Positions 62,107 through 64,000 of a stretch of DNA of 64,000 nt are shown one piece after another. Positions within the stretch are counted from its first letter, which is position 1; each line of letters starts with the position of its first letter. The position numbers and the translations under genes were made by a program. Source of the stretch: Paenalcaligenes hermetiae (lineage in GTDB: Bacteria > Pseudomonadota > Gammaproteobacteria > Burkholderiales > Burkholderiaceae_B); the NCBI RefSeq assembly GCF_039543645.1, contig NZ_BAABKD010000009.1:186001-250000 (forward strand), written 5' to 3'. The notes under the pieces were generated by a model, which had not been told where the DNA came from, did no database searches, and saw only the letters and a program-made list of their open reading frames with translations.

Positions 62107-63270
62107 TTAAAGCGCCGCTTTTAACGCTGCTGCTTTATCCGTGGCCTCCCACGTAAATTCGGGCTCGCTGCGACCAAAGTGTCCATAAGCCGCCGTTTTT
62201 GTATAGATAGGACGCAATAAATCAAGCATTTGCACAATACCGCGGGGACGCAGATCAAAGTGATCACGCACCATCAAAGCAATTTGATCATCAGGAATGA
62301 TGCCTGTGCCGTTGGTATAAACCGTAATGTTGATTGGCTCTGCCACACCGATTGCGTAGCTAACCTGAACTTCACATTGGCGCGCCAAGCCTGCTGCTAC
62401 AATGTTTTTAGCTACATAGCGCGCCGCATAAGCAGCAGAACGGTCTACTTTAGATGGATCTTTACCTGAAAACGCCCCACCACCATGTGAGCACGCCCCC
62501 CCGTAAGTATCCACAATAATTTTGCGTCCAGTTAAGCCACAATCCCCGTTAGGACCACCAATCACAAATTTACCAGTAGGGTTCACCAAAAAACGGGTTT
62601 TTTCTGTGAGTAGACCTTCAGCAAAAGTGGGACGAATAATTTCCTCGATCACTGCCTCGTGAATGTCCTTTTGGCTGATTTCTGGATCATGCTGAGTAGA
62701 CAGCACCACAGTATCGACCTCGGTAGGCTGACCGTCTACATAGCGGAAAGTGACTTGGGCTTTAGCGTCTGGACGCAGCCATGGCAAACGTCCATCTTTG
62801 CGTAGCTCGCTTTGACGCTGCATCAGACGATGCGAATACCAAATGGGCGCTGGCATTAAATCAGGGGTTTCATCGCAGGCATAGCCGAACATTAAACCCT
62901 GATCGCCAGCACCTTGATTCATGATTTCCTCAGGGGTGCGGTCTACACCTTGAGCGATATCAGGAGATTGTTTATCGTATGCAACCAACACCGCGCAGCT
63001 TTTATAATCAATGCCATAATCGGCATTATCATAGCCAATGCGCTTTAGTGTATCCCGTGCCACGTCAATGTAGTTCACATTGGCCGTGGTGGTGATCTCG
63101 CCAGCCAGCACAACTAAACCCGTATTACATAGGGTTTCAGCAGCAACGCGTGCGTTAGGGTCTTGGGTGAAAATCGCATCAAGAACAGCATCAGAAATCT
63201 GATCGGCGACCTTGTCTGGATGGCCTTCGGAAACGGATTCGGAAGTAAAAAGAAAATCGTTATGTGCCAC
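62107..63270 (-). CDS. metK: S-adenosylmethionine synthetase MetK
   Basis: The 387-residue enzyme makes SAM from methionine and ATP. MAHNDFLFTSESVSEGHPDKV at the start contains the ATP-contact histidine, then GAGDQGLMFGYACDETPDLMP, VVLSTQHDPEIS, GKFVIGGPNGDCGLTGRKI and GGGAFSGKDPSKVDRSAAYAA. The start codon is GTG at 63270, with AGGA about 10 bases upstream. It lies just ahead of the ahcY riboswitch on the same strand, and its own leader is structured (listed separately). Confidence 0.98.
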   Translation of the reverse strand: MAHNDFLFTSESVSEGHPDKVADQISDAVLDAIFTQDPNARVAAETLCNTGLVVLAGEITTTANVNYIDVARDTLKRIGYDNADYGIDYKSCAVLVAYDKQSPDIAQGVDRTPEEIMNQGAGDQGLMFGYACDETPDLMPAPIWYSHRLMQRQSELRKDGRLPWLRPDAKAQVTFRYVDGQPTEVDTVVLSTQHDPEISQKDIHEAVIEEIIRPTFAEGLLTEKTRFLVNPTGKFVIGGPNGDCGLTGRKIIVDTYGGACSHGGGAFSGKDPSKVDRSAAYAARYVAKNIVAAGLARQCEVQVSYAIGVAEPINITVYTNGTGIIPDDQIALMVRDHFDLRPRGIVQMLDLLRPIYTKTAAYGHFGRSEPEFTWEATDKAAALKAAL

Positions 63271-63318
63271 AGTAATACATCCTGTAGGTTTTTAGTTAAA
63301 GCAAGGGCGTTGCACCAC

Positions 63319-63420
63319 AAAAAAGCCTAAACAAGACATATCAGGGCGCGACGCTTTAGCGGGAATTTAGGTCTCTATATGAGAGTATCGCTCCGCAAGT
63401 TGTCGGTTAACTCAGCGATA
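63319..63420 (-). promoter_or_regulatory. Structured leader of metK with terminator-like end
   Basis: On the minus strand TATCGCT and AGCGATA (63420-63414 with 63392-63386) form a 7-bp stem with a 21-base loop. A short CTCT.../AGAG hairpin follows (63385-63373), then CCTAAA/TTTAGG around 63371-63326 and a run of six Ts (63324-63319). This resembles a leader RNA with an attenuator. I cannot match it to a named riboswitch class. Confidence 0.4.
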
Positions 63421-63491
63421 GTTCTATTTTAAGCAAAAATAGCCGAAGATTCATACTATATTGTTATTTATCCACACCGCATTCACTTATT

Positions 63492-64000
63492 ATGTTTTTG
63501 TTTCTGCTCAAACTGATTGCTAAACTCCCTTTACGCTGGCTTCATGGCATAGGCCGATGCCTTGGGGTTCTCGTGTATTTATTTCCTGGCCGCTATCGCA
63601 ATCGTTTACGCACCAACGCTGCCCAAGCTGGCTACGACTCCCCTGCTTTTGCACGCCAAGCCGCAGCAGAAACAGGCGCCATGATTTTAGAAACCCCTAA
63701 AGTCTGGTTAGATACCCCAACTTGTTTACATAAATGTATATCCACTGATGAGCACGTCGTTACGCAAGCTCTCGCCGAGGGCAAAGGTGTATTGTATTTA
63801 ACGCCCCACCTTGGATGCTTTGAGATCACAGCGCGTACCTTAGTCAAACATGGCCCAATTACCGTCATGTTTCGGCCGCCCCGCCAAGCTTTTATCGAGC
63901 CAGCTATGCGCGAATCGCGTAATATGCCGGGGTTAAACGCAGTGCCTGCCTCCGTACGTGGGATCCGTGAATTTTTACGAGCTCTCAAACGCGGCGAGGC
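63492..64000 (+). CDS. Lysophospholipid/lipid A acyltransferase (LpxL/HtrB family), 5' part
   Basis: The frame starts at ATG 63492 and is open to the window edge (169 codons). An N-terminal hydrophobic segment MFLFLLKLIAKLPLRWLHGI is followed by LPxL features: YLFPGRYRNRLRTNAAQAGY, the catalytic H(x4)E in TPHLGCFEI, and VMFRPPRQAFIEPAMRESRN. These enzymes add secondary acyl chains to lipid A at the inner membrane. The 3' portion is outside the window. It is divergent from metK across a 221-base gap. Confidence 0.88.
   Translation, partial: MFLFLLKLIAKLPLRWLHGIGRCLGVLVYLFPGRYRNRLRTNAAQAGYDSPAFARQAAAETGAMILETPKVWLDTPTCLHKCISTDEHVVTQALAEGKGVLYLTPHLGCFEITARTLVKHGPITVMFRPPRQAFIEPAMRESRNMPGLNAVPASVRGIREFLRALKRGE

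Noticed and set aside
1..64000. CRISPR array, toxin-antitoxin or other defence system
   Set aside because: No regularly spaced repeats and no recognisable defence, toxin or restriction genes were seen on either strand.

Overview
The window looks like a chromosomal segment of a betaproteobacterium of the order Burkholderiales, most likely family Alcaligenaceae (close to genera such as Paenalcaligenes, Pusillimonas or Oligella). This is inferred from gene content: an SAH riboswitch in front of ahcY followed by a holin-like gene and metF, the ypjD-like/PP0621-like/ampD row, and many periplasmic-binding-protein transporters (three TRAP systems and an orphan Liv-type binding protein). No genus can be fixed from sequence reading alone. 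There is no rRNA, CRISPR array, intact insertion sequence or phage gene cassette in the window.

Layout. 1-10.0 kb: end of thiS, kbp, ffh, a ypjD-like/PP0621-like/ampD operon, an FMN 2-hydroxy-acid oxidase coupled to a PiuC-type hydroxylase, a Fur-controlled siderophore receptor broken by a frameshift, and htpG behind a near-perfect heat-shock promoter. 10.2-19.1 kb: rtcB, then 1.4 kb of decayed DNA holding the tail of a TonB receptor and a ruined FCD-type GntR regulator, then an L-2-hydroxyglutarate oxidase / GntR / metallo-beta-lactamase-fold operon divergent from a three-gene TRAP transporter, then a second decayed stretch with an IclR N-terminal fragment. 19.1-24.5 kb: an iclR / racemase-like / SDR / fused TRAP operon. 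24.8-31.4 kb: tRNA-Leu(CAA), then an M20 deacetylase / DUF1028 / RidA / flavin monooxygenase / sodium symporter / small membrane protein cluster with a divergent LysR gene. 31.5-37.8 kb: 1-Cys peroxiredoxin, a third TRAP system, and a copper receptor with its DUF2946 partner. 37.9-48.6 kb: GntP permease, O-antigen ligase, DUF3617, DUF2478, TauE/SafE, an orphan Liv-type binding protein divergent from an aryl-CoA ligase, and a two-component system flanked by two PepSY proteins. 48.7-64 kb: housekeeping genes (cytochrome b561, AI-2E/PerM, nadE, ilvD, midA, DMT exporter, cca, slt, 5-FCL, metF, ahcY, metK, lpxL-like start).

How the genes work together. The right end is the activated-methyl cycle: metK makes SAM, ahcY removes SAH and is switched on by SAH through a riboswitch, and metF supplies methyl groups. 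The ahcY leader carries a terminator stem that overlaps the riboswitch pseudoknot strand, which gives a readable mechanism for SAH-induced expression. The middle 20 kb is a scavenging region for organic acids and amides: three TRAP transporters, a sodium symporter and linked oxidase, hydrolase and regulator genes. Its borders contain pseudogenes, so it appears to be turning over. The most interesting uncharacterised candidates are the symporter-FMO-RidA-DUF1028-M20 cluster, the racemase-like protein lacking both expected catalytic cysteines, and the metK leader.
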